Below the pieces are notes generated by a model. The model did no database searches. It was not told where the DNA came from and worked only from the letters and a program-made list of their open reading frames with translations. The position numbers and the translations under genes were made by a program. From Candidatus Rokuibacteriota bacterium (GTDB taxonomy: Bacteria > Methylomirabilota > Methylomirabilia > Rokubacteriales > CSP1-6), in the NCBI GenBank assembly GCA_016177555.1, contig JACOVB010000521.1, positions 1-8,476 of the forward strand: DNA of 8,476 nt, in the 5' to 3' direction. Within the stretch, counting starts at the first letter, position 1. The number at the start of each line of letters is the position of its first letter. Shown here piece by piece: positions 1-6,070 of this stretch.

Positions 1-1
1 C

Positions 2-2053
2 TTCGATCCCACGCGGCACGCGCTCGATCAGTCGAGCCCAGTGGGGCCGGTGGGGCTGTGGCTCGGCTGGACGAGCTTCCAGGCCTTCGGCTACGCCGGC
101 TATCTCTTCCCGCTGCTGCTTGCCTGCTATGGCGCCGGCGCGTTCATCCGCTCGCGCATCGCGCGGGGGTGGCCTGGCCTGGCCGGGCTTGTGCTGCTCT
201 TGATCAGCGTGGCCGGTCTCCTCGCCCGCGCCTCGGACACCATCACCGAGGTCCGGATCCACAAGGGAGGGCTCCTCGGCTGGGCCGTCACCGAGGCCCT
301 GCTCCGCTCGGTCGGGGGGGTGGGGACCTGGATCATCCTGCTGGTGACCATCCCCGTGGGGGCCCTCTTCGTCACCCAGGCCTCGCTGGGGTTGGCCTCG
401 CGCGGCGTGGGTGCGCGGCTCGCCGGGCTCTGGCGGCGCGGGACGGACACGGCCGTCGCGCTCCCTCATCCTGCCCTCTCCCCCGGAGGGGGAGACGGAC
501 GAAGCCAGGGAGACGGGCGCGAAGAGCCCGAGGTGGCCCCGCCGCGCCTCGTGGTGAAGGAGCCGCCCAGGTCCAGGTCGAGCCTCGTGGAGAAGGGGCT
601 CGCCTGGCAGGAGACCTTCGACTTCGGCACCGGGGGCGCCCAGGCTTTCCAGCTGCCGGCGGTGGGGCTCCTGGCCGCGCCGCCGCTCTCCGAGCTCAAG
701 CGGACGCGGGAGGATCTCGAGGCCAACGCCGCCACGCTCAAGCGCAAGCTGCAGGACTTCGGCGTGGACGGTCACATCGTCCAGGCGAGCCCGGGCCCCG
801 TCATCACCTCCTACGAGTTCGAGCCGGCCCCGGGCATCAAGGTGAGCCAGGTGGTCAACCTCTCGGACGACCTCGCGCTGGCCATGAAGACCGCGGCCGT
901 CCGGATCGTCGGGCCGATCCCGGGGCGGGGCACGGTGGCGGTCGAAGTGCCGAATCCCGAGCAGGCGACGGTGTATCTGCGGGAGATCCTGATCTCCTCC
1001 GAGTTCGTCGAGTCCAAGGGCAAGCTGCCGCTGGCCCTCGGCAAGGACACCACCGGCAACCCCGTGGTGTCCGATCTGACTGCCATGCCCCACCTGCTCA
1101 TCGCCGGCTCCACCGGCAGCGGCAAGAGCGTCGGACTCAACACGATGATCTGCTCGCTGCTCTACAAGGCCACGCCGGCCGACGTGCGCTTCTTGCTGAT
1201 CGACCCCAAGCGGCTCGAGCTCGGCATCTACGAGGGCATTCCCCACCTCCTGGCGCCCGTCGTCACCGACTCCAAGGAGGCCTCGATGCGCCTCAAGTGG
1301 ATCGTGGGAAAGATGGACGAGCGCTACAAGCTGCTCCAGGCCAAGGCCGTCCGCAACATCGAGGGCTACAATCGCGAGGTCGCCGTGGAGGACCGGATCC
1401 CGCACTGGGTCGTGGTGGTGGACGAGCTGGCCGATCTCATGATGGTCTCGGCGGGCGAGGTGCAGAACTCGCTCGTGCGGCTCGCCCAGATCGCGCGCGC
1501 CGTGGGCATTCACCTGATCATCGCCACCCAGCGCCCGTCGGTGGACGTCGTGACCGGGCTCATCAAGGCCAACTTCCCGACGCGCATCGCCTTCCAGGTG
1601 GCCTCGAAGGTCGATTCGCGGACCGTCCTGGACCAGAACGGCGCCGAGGCGCTCCTCGGGCGCGGCGACATGATCTTCGTGCCGCCGGGGGCGGGACGGC
1701 CGATGCGCGTGCACGGCGCCTGGGTGGCCGACCACGAGGTCAAGGCCATCTGCGAGTTTCTCCGCAAGCAGGGAGCGGCCGTGTACGAGAAGGTGGAGCT
1801 GCCGCCCGCCGGCGAGGGCGGGGGCGTCGACGCGGAGGCCCGGGACGACATCTACTGGGAGGCCGTGAATCTGGTCATCGCCCAGCGCCAGGCCTCCATC
1901 TCGTTCCTGCAGCGCAGGCTCGGGCTCGGCTATCCCAAGGCGGCGCGCTTCATCGACATGATGGAGCAGGACCGGATCATCGGCCCCGGGCAAGGGGCCA
2001 AGGCGCGCGAGATCCTGGTCGGCCCCGACTACCTGGCGAAGCGCGGCCGCTGA
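2..2053 (+). CDS. ftsK: DNA translocase FtsK/SpoIIIE family, 5' partial
   Basis: FtsK is a septum-anchored, ATP-driven hexameric DNA pump that clears and aligns chromosome ends during division. The frame is open to the window edge. The residues before the first GTG (position 41), FDPTRHALDQSSP, resemble the FtsK membrane-domain loop, so the real start lies upstream and 683 residues are visible. Numbered from base 2, hydrophobic segments lie near residues 28-49, 59-76 and 107-126. A short Pro/Gly/charged linker follows (about 145-200), then the alpha/beta motor. Walker A GSTGSGKS is at residues 369-376 (bases 1106-1129). Walker B VVVVDELADLMM has its Asp at residue 474. The FtsK signatures ATQRPSVDVVTGLIKANFPTR and DQNGAEALLGRGDM follow. 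The C-terminal winged-helix gamma domain (about 615-675), which reads polar DNA motifs, carries the R-x-A-S-x-S-x-LQR pattern. The linker is short compared with E. coli FtsK. The stop shares one base with the lolA start. Confidence 0.97.
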   Translation, partial: FDPTRHALDQSSPVGPVGLWLGWTSFQAFGYAGYLFPLLLACYGAGAFIRSRIARGWPGLAGLVLLLISVAGLLARASDTITEVRIHKGGLLGWAVTEALLRSVGGVGTWIILLVTIPVGALFVTQASLGLASRGVGARLAGLWRRGTDTAVALPHPALSPGGGDGRSQGDGREEPEVAPPRLVVKEPPRSRSSLVEKGLAWQETFDFGTGGAQAFQLPAVGLLAAPPLSELKRTREDLEANAATLKRKLQDFGVDGHIVQASPGPVITSYEFEPAPGIKVSQVVNLSDDLALAMKTAAVRIVGPIPGRGTVAVEVPNPEQATVYLREILISSEFVESKGKLPLALGKDTTGNPVVSDLTAMPHLLIAGSTGSGKSVGLNTMICSLLYKATPADVRFLLIDPKRLELGIYEGIPHLLAPVVTDSKEASMRLKWIVGKMDERYKLLQAKAVRNIEGYNREVAVEDRIPHWVVVVDELADLMMVSAGEVQNSLVRLAQIARAVGIHLIIATQRPSVDVVTGLIKANFPTRIAFQVASKVDSRTVLDQNGAEALLGRGDMIFVPPGAGRPMRVHGAWVADHEVKAICEFLRKQGAAVYEKVELPPAGEGGGVDAEARDDIYWEAVNLVIAQRQASISFLQRRLGLGYPKAARFIDMMEQDRIIGPGQGAKAREILVGPDYLAKRGR
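461..499. repeat. REP-like palindromic mini-element inside the ftsK linker
   Basis: A perfect 8-bp dyad (TCTCCCCC at 477-484, GGA loop, GGGGGAGA at 488-495) sits in the FtsK linker and is translated in frame as LPHPALSPGGGD (residues 154-165). This translated pattern, PHP-x-LSP/PLP-GGG or GEG, is the usual protein read-through of CT-rich/GA-rich intergenic palindromes that are dispersed through many GC-rich genomes. I infer an in-frame insertion of such an element into a tolerant linker. I saw only this one copy in the window, so repeat-family membership rests on pattern recognition. Confidence 0.5.
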
Positions 2054-2715
2054 TGCGTACCCTCCTCGCCCTTGCCGGGCTGCTATGGGTTCTTCTGTGG
2101 CCCGCGCCTGCGGGAGCGCAGACGCTGGAGGAGGTGGTGGCGGGGGTCGAGGCGACGTACGCCCGTGTCCAGGATCTGCGGGCGGACTTCTCCCAGGTGG
2201 CGCATAACCGGAGCCTGGGCCAGGACATCCGGGCCGAGGGCACGGTGTACCTCAAGAAGGGCGGGAGGATGCGCTGGGAGTACAAGAGCCCCTCCCCCCA
2301 GCAGATCGTCTCCGACGGCAAGTCTCTCTGGGTCTACACGCCGGAGCTGAACCAGGTGAACCAGGGCAATGCGCCGAAGGCCCTCGCGGGCCCGGCGGGG
2401 AGTTTCCTGGCGGGCCTCGGGCGGGTGCGCGAGGAGTTCCACGTGCGCTTCCTCAACCCCGCGGCCAAGGTGGATGCCTCTGGCCGCCCGGTGCTCGACC
2501 TCACCCCCAGGGCGCCCACGCCGCTCCTCACGCGCCTCGTGCTCTCCCTGGACCCGAAGGACTTCGTGGTGCGCCAGGCCGTGCTCTACGATCAGTTCCA
2601 GAACAGCGTCACCATGACGTTCACCCGGGTGGCGATCAACGGGGGGCTCAGCGATGGGCTCTTCGTCTTCACGCCGCCCAACGGCGTGGCGGTCGTGCCG
2701 CTCGAGCCCCGGTAG
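2053..2715 (+). CDS. lolA: Outer-membrane lipoprotein carrier protein LolA
   Basis: LolA is the periplasmic chaperone that receives lipoproteins from the LolCDE transporter and delivers them to the outer membrane. The product is 220 residues, typical for the family. Residues 1-22 form a signal peptide (MR, then a Leu/Trp-rich core, then PAPAGA) with likely cleavage between A22 and Q23. The mature part shows the LolA pattern: ADFSQ near 44-48, G-T-V-Y-L-K-K-G-G-R-M-R-W-E-Y at 63-77 (R74 aligns with the conserved Arg of the hydrophobic-cavity family), IVSDGKSLWVYTPELNQV at 85-102, and the closing F-x-F-x-P-P-N-G-V-x-V near 204-214. The ATG overlaps the ftsK stop by one base and has no obvious Shine-Dalgarno, so translation is probably coupled to ftsK. 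The ftsK-lolA order is conserved in many proteobacteria. A LolA implies a Gram-negative cell with outer-membrane lipoproteins. Confidence 0.95.
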   Translation: MRTLLALAGLLWVLLWPAPAGAQTLEEVVAGVEATYARVQDLRADFSQVAHNRSLGQDIRAEGTVYLKKGGRMRWEYKSPSPQQIVSDGKSLWVYTPELNQVNQGNAPKALAGPAGSFLAGLGRVREEFHVRFLNPAAKVDASGRPVLDLTPRAPTPLLTRLVLSLDPKDFVVRQAVLYDQFQNSVTMTFTRVAINGGLSDGLFVFTPPNGVAVVPLEPR

Positions 2716-2731
2716 CGCCGGGCAGGGACAG

Positions 2732-2738
2732 GGAGGAG
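2732..2738 (+). promoter_or_regulatory. Ribosome binding site of the yajQ-family gene
   Basis: GGAGGAG lies 6 nt before the GTG at 2745. It decides that GTG as the start, because no in-frame ATG occurs before the conserved N-terminal NSFDV motif. Confidence 0.85.
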
Positions 2739-2744
2739 ACGATC

Positions 2745-3242
2745 GTGGCCGCCGAGAACAGCTTCGACGTCGCGTGCAAGGTGGACATGCAGGAGGTTGC
2801 CAACGCCATCAACCAGGCGAGGAAGGAGATCGAGACCCGCTACGATCTGAAAGGCGCGAAGAACGAGATCGCGCAGGAGAAGATGGACATCGTCCTCACC
2901 TCCGCCGACGACATGAAGCTCCGCGCGGTGCTCGACATCCTCCAGTCCAGGCTCCACCGGCGCGGCATCGACCTCAAGGCCCTCACCATCGGCGACCCCG
3001 AGCCGGCCGCCGGCGGGACGCTCCGCCAGACGATCACGCTCCAGGACGGGATCCCCGTCGAGAAGGCCAGGGAGATCGTGCGCCTCATCAAGGACTCCAA
3101 GATCCGGGTCCAGGCGTCGATCCAGGAGAAGCAGGTGCGTGTCGCGGGCAAGAACCGCGACGACCTCCAGGCCGTCATCGCCCTCCTCAAGGCCAAGGAT
3201 CTCGGCATCGCGCTGCAGTTCACCAATTACCGGTCCACCTGA
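2745..3242 (+). CDS. yajQ: YajQ-family cyclic di-GMP-binding protein
   Basis: The product is 165 residues starting at GTG, matching the usual 160-165 length of this cytoplasmic family. Members of YajQ bind cyclic di-GMP in Xanthomonas and Pseudomonas relatives and act through transcription-factor partners; older work described nucleotide or RNA binding. Family landmarks are visible: NSFDV near residues 5-9, the V-D-M-Q-E-x-x-N-A-I stretch, the E-x-x-x-R-Y-D-L-K segment near 31-38, and the C-terminal core IVRLIKDSKIRVQASIQ. The last of these is followed by V-R-V-x-G-K-N-R-D-D-L-Q-A-V-I and the ending DLGIALQFTNYRST. There are two ferredoxin-like alpha/beta halves by family knowledge. It sits 29 bp after lolA on the same strand and is probably in the same transcript. 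If it senses cyclic di-GMP, it could relate to the extracellular-matrix genes downstream, but that is inference. Confidence 0.93.
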   Translation: MAAENSFDVACKVDMQEVANAINQARKEIETRYDLKGAKNEIAQEKMDIVLTSADDMKLRAVLDILQSRLHRRGIDLKALTIGDPEPAAGGTLRQTITLQDGIPVEKAREIVRLIKDSKIRVQASIQEKQVRVAGKNRDDLQAVIALLKAKDLGIALQFTNYRST

Positions 3243-3254
3243 GCCTCTGGGTTC

Positions 3255-3303
3255 GGACGGCCTCATGCCTGCCCCAGGCCCTTGCACGCGAGGGAGGCCG
3301 TCC
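3255..3303 (+). terminator. Inverted repeat after yajQ, possible terminator
   Basis: GGACGGCCTC (3255-3264) and GAGGCCGTCC (3294-3303) are perfect 10-bp complements around a 29-nt loop that itself holds a small GCCT/AGGC hairpin (3267-3270, 3276-3279). It begins 13 bp after the yajQ stop. No T-tract follows, so it may be a weak terminator or an mRNA 3'-end stabiliser rather than a classic intrinsic terminator. Confidence 0.45.
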
Positions 3304-3706
3304 CACCCTCGAGGCACTCCGGGCGGGCGTCGTGTCGGATAACTTGACTCAATTCTTGCCACGGGCGGCCCAGGGTGCCGGTCCGAGGGATGAGCCGGTG
3401 GCCTCCCGGCCGAGATGGGAGCTGGGCGCCCCAGGCCCGGGTGCGTTATCCGTATCAACCTGAAAGATAAGACAAACCCACCCCCCTGTCCAGGGACGAG
3501 GCCCTGAGGGCCCCCAGAGTTCCAAGGGGCCGGGGATCAAGTGCGCGACGATGTCGGATCCGCGTTGTGCCGCCGGGGGCCCGTTCCGAAGGCCGACCAT
3601 CTCTCCGATCCCCGCTCCGGAGGCCTGCCCTTGTCGGAAACCTTTCCACATCCGCTCGGCTGGTCGATCCGCCCCCCCGTGCATCCTGAGCACGCAAGTG
3701 CAACTA
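3304..3706. other. Long non-coding leader region before PEP-CTERM gene 1
   Basis: I see no convincing gene here. The open frame that extends upstream of the PEP-CTERM gene to 3541 has no ribosome binding site and a composition unlike protein (frequent Arg/Pro/Ser without hydrophobic pattern). The minus-strand frames are similar. A weak hairpin GGCCCC/GGGGCC lies at 3509-3514 and 3526-3531. An 8-mer TGAAAGAT occurs near 3463 and again near 3710. The length suits upstream activator binding for a sigma54 promoter, but no activator site can be named. Confidence 0.5.
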
Positions 3707-3740
3707 CCTTGAAAGATGGTCAATTTCCATGGGACCAAGG
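3707..3740. promoter_or_regulatory. Interrupted dyad upstream of the sigma54-type promoter
   Basis: CCTTG (3707-3711) and GGTC (3718-3721) on the left mirror the contiguous GACCAAGG (3733-3740) on the right, with 6 extra bases on the left arm. The dyad sits just before the candidate -24 element at 3754. It could be a binding site for a regulator, but it is too close to the promoter for a typical enhancer-binding protein and may be chance. Confidence 0.2.
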
Positions 3741-3753
3741 GTCGGCCAGGCGG

Positions 3754-3769
3754 TGGCACGCTTCACGCA
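3754..3769 (+). promoter_or_regulatory. Candidate sigma54 (-24/-12) promoter for PEP-CTERM gene 1
   Basis: TGGCACGCTTCACGCA matches the sigma54 consensus TGGCACG-N4-TTGCW at every position except the TT of the -12 element (here AC). The invariant GG (3755-3756) and GC (3767-3768) have the exact required spacing. Transcription would start near 3780, giving a leader of about 50 nt to the ATG at 3829. PEP-CTERM loci commonly encode PrsK/PrsR, a kinase and a sigma54-dependent response regulator, so this promoter class fits the gene. Confidence 0.6.
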
Positions 3770-3815
3770 CATACGGCGTACGTCAGCTTGGATCTGTGCA
3801 CAACCGCCCATTGAT

Positions 3816-3820
3816 GGAGG
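3816..3820 (+). promoter_or_regulatory. Ribosome binding site of PEP-CTERM gene 1
   Basis: GGAGG sits 8 nt before the ATG at 3829. This selects that ATG over the in-frame ATG at 3814 and over the longer frame beginning at 3541. Confidence 0.8.
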
Positions 3821-3828
3821 TACGCGGC

Positions 3829-4812
3829 ATGAAAGGCTCTCGCTCGTTCCTGGTGACTCTCGGGGTTCTCGCGACCCTCATCCTGCTGGGGAGCTCTTCC
3901 GGGCAGGCCGCCGTGTTCACCTCAGGGGACATCTTCGCGGCGGTGAACCTCGGCCGCGTGCAGCACTACAACGCCGCCGGAACCTTGATCGAGACGCTCA
4001 ACACGACGCAGGGCGGCTTCACCACGGGGATGGCGTTTGATTCTGCCGGCAGCCTCCACGTCACCAACTTCAGCGTCAATAGCATCTCCGTCTTCGACAA
4101 CACGGGCGCTCTCCAGGCGGGCACGTGCTGCGCTGGCTCTGCCTTGCCGGAGTCCATCACCTTCAACAATGCCGGCAACCGGATCGTCACCTACGTCAGC
4201 GGCGGCGTGAGGGTGTGGGACACGGCCGGTGTCCAGGTCGGCGCCACGATCCAGCCCGGGACCCGGTTCGACTGGGGCGACCTCAAGGCGGATCAGGCGA
4301 CCCTGCTCTTCACCCAGGAAGGCGGTCGAGTTGGAACGGTCGATGTGAGCACGGGTCTCCTCGGCCCGGATTTCTCCGCTGCCGTTGGCAACGCCTTCGC
4401 GCTGCGGATCCTTTCCGACGGGCGAGTCCTGGTGGCCGACAATGCCAACGTGAAGCTCCTCGACTCGCTGGGCGCTCTCATCGGAACCTACGATGTGTCG
4501 GGCGAAGATACCTGGTTCTCCCTGAACCTCAACCCGGACGGCACCTCGTTCTGGAGCGGCAACTACGGCACCGGCAGGCTCTACGAGTTCAGCATCGGCG
4601 CGGGCGGCACGAACCTCGACACCCAGACTCAGACAATCGATACCGGGACTGGCTCAGGTAACCTGTTTGGCGTCGCGGTCTCCGGTGAGAAGACCGAGGG
4701 CTGCGCCACTTGCGGTGGCGGATCCACGGGCGTTCCCGAGCCGGCCACCTTGATCCTCCTGGGCGCCGGGCTCCTCGGGCTGGCCTGCCGGCGGCACCTG
4801 CGCAACCTTTAA
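3829..4812 (+). CDS. Secreted beta-propeller-like PEP-CTERM protein
   Basis: The 327-residue product is predicted to be exported and sorted by an exosortase. Residues 1-28 are a signal peptide (MKGSRS, hydrophobic core, cleavage around A27/A28). The mature region reads as repeated units of about 40 residues with a shared rhythm: SAGSLHVTNFSVNSISVFD, NAGNRIVTYVSGGVRVWD, GGRVGTVDVSTG, SDGRVLVADNANVKLLD and PDGTSFWSGNYGTGRLYEF. This suggests a six- or seven-bladed beta-propeller of the NHL/SMP-30/YVTN kind. The C-terminus is a textbook PEP-CTERM signal: VPEP at 302-305, a hydrophobic helix (ATLILLGAGLLGLA) and a basic end CRRHLRNL. A C292-A-T-C295 pair comes just before it. The start is fixed by GGAGG, a sigma54-type promoter lies upstream and a strong hairpin terminator downstream, so it is probably monocistronic. 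The substrate or partner is unknown. Confidence 0.93.
   Translation: MKGSRSFLVTLGVLATLILLGSSSGQAAVFTSGDIFAAVNLGRVQHYNAAGTLIETLNTTQGGFTTGMAFDSAGSLHVTNFSVNSISVFDNTGALQAGTCCAGSALPESITFNNAGNRIVTYVSGGVRVWDTAGVQVGATIQPGTRFDWGDLKADQATLLFTQEGGRVGTVDVSTGLLGPDFSAAVGNAFALRILSDGRVLVADNANVKLLDSLGALIGTYDVSGEDTWFSLNLNPDGTSFWSGNYGTGRLYEFSIGAGGTNLDTQTQTIDTGTGSGNLFGVAVSGEKTEGCATCGGGSTGVPEPATLILLGAGLLGLACRRHLRNL
4729..4807 (+). repeat. Duplicated PEP-CTERM tail, copy A
   Basis: These 79 bases encode the VPEP sorting tail of gene 1 and align without gaps to 6597-6675, with about 7 differences by hand count (about 91% identity). The downstream hairpin is also shared, so the duplication covered tail plus terminator. 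Confidence 0.85.
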
Positions 4813-4842
4813 CTGCCCGATCCACGGGCCACGCGACACCTC

Positions 4843-4883
4843 CCACAGGCGCCGGGGATTCCCGGCGCCTGTGGTTTCTCTGT
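4843..4883 (+). terminator. Strong hairpin terminator after PEP-CTERM gene 1
   Basis: A perfect 14-bp stem (4843-4856 with 4861-4874) closes a GATT loop and is followed by TTTCTCTGT. It lies 30 bp after the stop of gene 1. A diverged version follows the third PEP-CTERM unit at 6715-6754. Confidence 0.85.
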
Positions 4884-5246
4884 CGCTCGCAGGGGCCGGT
4901 TTCTCATGTCCACTAGGGGGAAGCAGCTACGCGCTTCATCTCCTCTCCTCCAGCTGGCCCAAAGCCACGTGACACAGCGCCGGCGTGGGCAAATCCTCCG
5001 GCACATCGAGCGACTCGGGTGGCACTCGACCTGATCGACCGGACGGGACACGGAGCGAGGGAAACGCGGAGTGGCTCGATCCCGGCGGGGCTGTCCCTGC
5101 TGCGGAGGGGTAGGCACAGGTGGCGCGCCATGAGTACGCGGGACAGCAGGGCAGGAAGCTCGAGCCTCCCCTCTCGTAACATCCTGAATGGGTGAAATGG
5201 CTGGTTGGAGGGCGCGCGGCTCACTCAGCAGAGTAATAATAAGAAG
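4884..5246. other. Intergenic region with inverted repeats, no gene seen
   Basis: No convincing coding frame is present. Structure is visible in 5095-5176: CCCTGCTG (5095-5102) mirrors CAGCAGGG (5144-5151), and CGGAGGGG (5103-5110) nearly mirrors CCCCTCTCG (5168-5176). Possible weak sigma54-like spacings (GG and GC separated correctly) occur at 5112-5127 and 5206-5221, upstream of gene 2, but both lack most of the -12 consensus. I do not call them promoters. Confidence 0.5.
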
Positions 5247-5252
5247 AGGAGG
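5247..5252 (+). promoter_or_regulatory. Ribosome binding site of PEP-CTERM gene 2
   Basis: AGGAGG followed by GGG lies 5 nt before the ATG at 5258. It supports that start over the in-frame ATG at 5288, which would also remove the basic N-terminal region of the signal peptide. Confidence 0.8.
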
Positions 5253-5257
5253 GGGAA

Positions 5258-6070
5258 ATGGGTCCATATCGGAAATCCCGGTTGAGCATGCTTCGCTCTT
5301 GCTGTTCTTCCTCCGCATTCGGGATATTGATAGGTCTGCTTGTCCAAACGAGCTCCGCGAGCACACTGACCACCGCTCAGTTTGTCACGGAGTTCCTCCA
5401 GGAGTCGCAAGGCGAAGACGCCGCTCTCGTGTTCTTGCAGTTCGGTGCCGACAGCAGCTCTCCGCTAGGATTCACGAGTCACGTCGACGTCTCTGCTCTC
5501 TCGTTCTCCTACGCGCTCGTACCAGGATCCACCTATGCAGGGCAGAGCATTACGCTCAGCGGTACAGGTATCTACGATTCCACGCTGAAGACCTGGGCAT
5601 TAGCCTCGTCCGGCATGCTCGGCACGGTACCGTGGACAACGACCGGAACAGATGTAATCACGAGCCTGGATTTCGCCTTCAGCTCGGACAGAGACTTGAA
5701 GGATAAGGACGGAAACAAGATTGGTGATTTGCACGATGATTGTGTCGTTGATGAAAAGACACTACTGAGTGACTGCACCTTCCAATTCACGGACAAGGAC
5801 GGAAAGAAAGTCGGAAAACCGTTTCCCGTAAAGGATAAGTTGGTGGAGGTGCCTGGCACCTGGTCCTGGAATGCTGACGGAAGTGCGGCCGGATTCGTGA
5901 TCAGTAGCATAGGCAATAGCCCATTTACTGGAGGTTCGGGCAGCTTCACTACAGTTATTTCGGCAGTCCCTGGGCCAGCGAGCATCTTTCTCGTCGGTGC
6001 AGGCCTATTTGTGATCGGCACAGGGTTTCTCCTCCGGCGACGCCAGCGCCGCGCTCTGCACAGAACTTGA
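5258..6070 (+). CDS. PEP-CTERM-like secreted protein with VPGP tail
   Basis: The product has 270 residues. The N-terminus (MGPYRKSRLSMLRS, then the hydrophobic stretch AFGILIGLLV) is a signal peptide with cleavage near residue 35 (TSSAS). The C-terminus is a PEP-CTERM-type tail: VPGP at 237-240, a hydrophobic helix (ASIFLVGAGLFVIGTGFLL) and the basic cluster RRRQRRALHR. The mature domain is rich in Ser, Thr and Gly, looks beta-rich, and belongs to no family I can name. Two acidic-lysine motifs, DKDGNKIGD at 149-157 and DKDGKKVG at 179-186, are spaced exactly 30 residues apart. They flank two cysteines and could bind Ca2+, though the Gly is not where an EF-hand needs it. It is not a close relative of gene 1 outside the sorting tail. 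Its GC is much lower than that of its neighbours, suggesting transfer. The function is unknown. Confidence 0.85.
   Translation: MGPYRKSRLSMLRSCCSSSAFGILIGLLVQTSSASTLTTAQFVTEFLQESQGEDAALVFLQFGADSSSPLGFTSHVDVSALSFSYALVPGSTYAGQSITLSGTGIYDSTLKTWALASSGMLGTVPWTTTGTDVITSLDFAFSSDRDLKDKDGNKIGDLHDDCVVDEKTLLSDCTFQFTDKDGKKVGKPFPVKDKLVEVPGTWSWNADGSAAGFVISSIGNSPFTGGSGSFTTVISAVPGPASIFLVGAGLFVIGTGFLLRRRQRRALHRT

Noticed and set aside
58..2052. Long open frame in a second plus-strand frame running through ftsK into lolA
   Set aside because: The part before 2053 is Arg/Pro/Gly-rich shadow of ftsK. Only the segment from the ATG at 2053 is LolA, with its own signal peptide.
3344..3349. TTGACT as a -35 element
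   Set aside because: No -10-like hexamer occurs 15-19 bp downstream, and no gene starts nearby.
2592..3458. 288-residue minus-strand open frame over the yajQ gene
   Set aside because: It is antisense to well-conserved LolA and YajQ sequence and shows no domain of its own.
3541..3828. Upstream extension of PEP-CTERM gene 1
   Set aside because: It would bury the signal peptide about 96 residues into the protein, has no ribosome binding site and overlaps the sigma54-type promoter. The ATG at 3829 has GGAGG at the right distance.
5020..5036. Second sigma54 promoter beginning TGGCAC
   Set aside because: The -12 GC is missing at the required spacing (GA instead).
5102..5177. tRNA gene
   Set aside because: Length and some stems are suggestive, but the T-loop lacks TTC, the T-stem and acceptor have mismatches, and no anticodon arm can be drawn.
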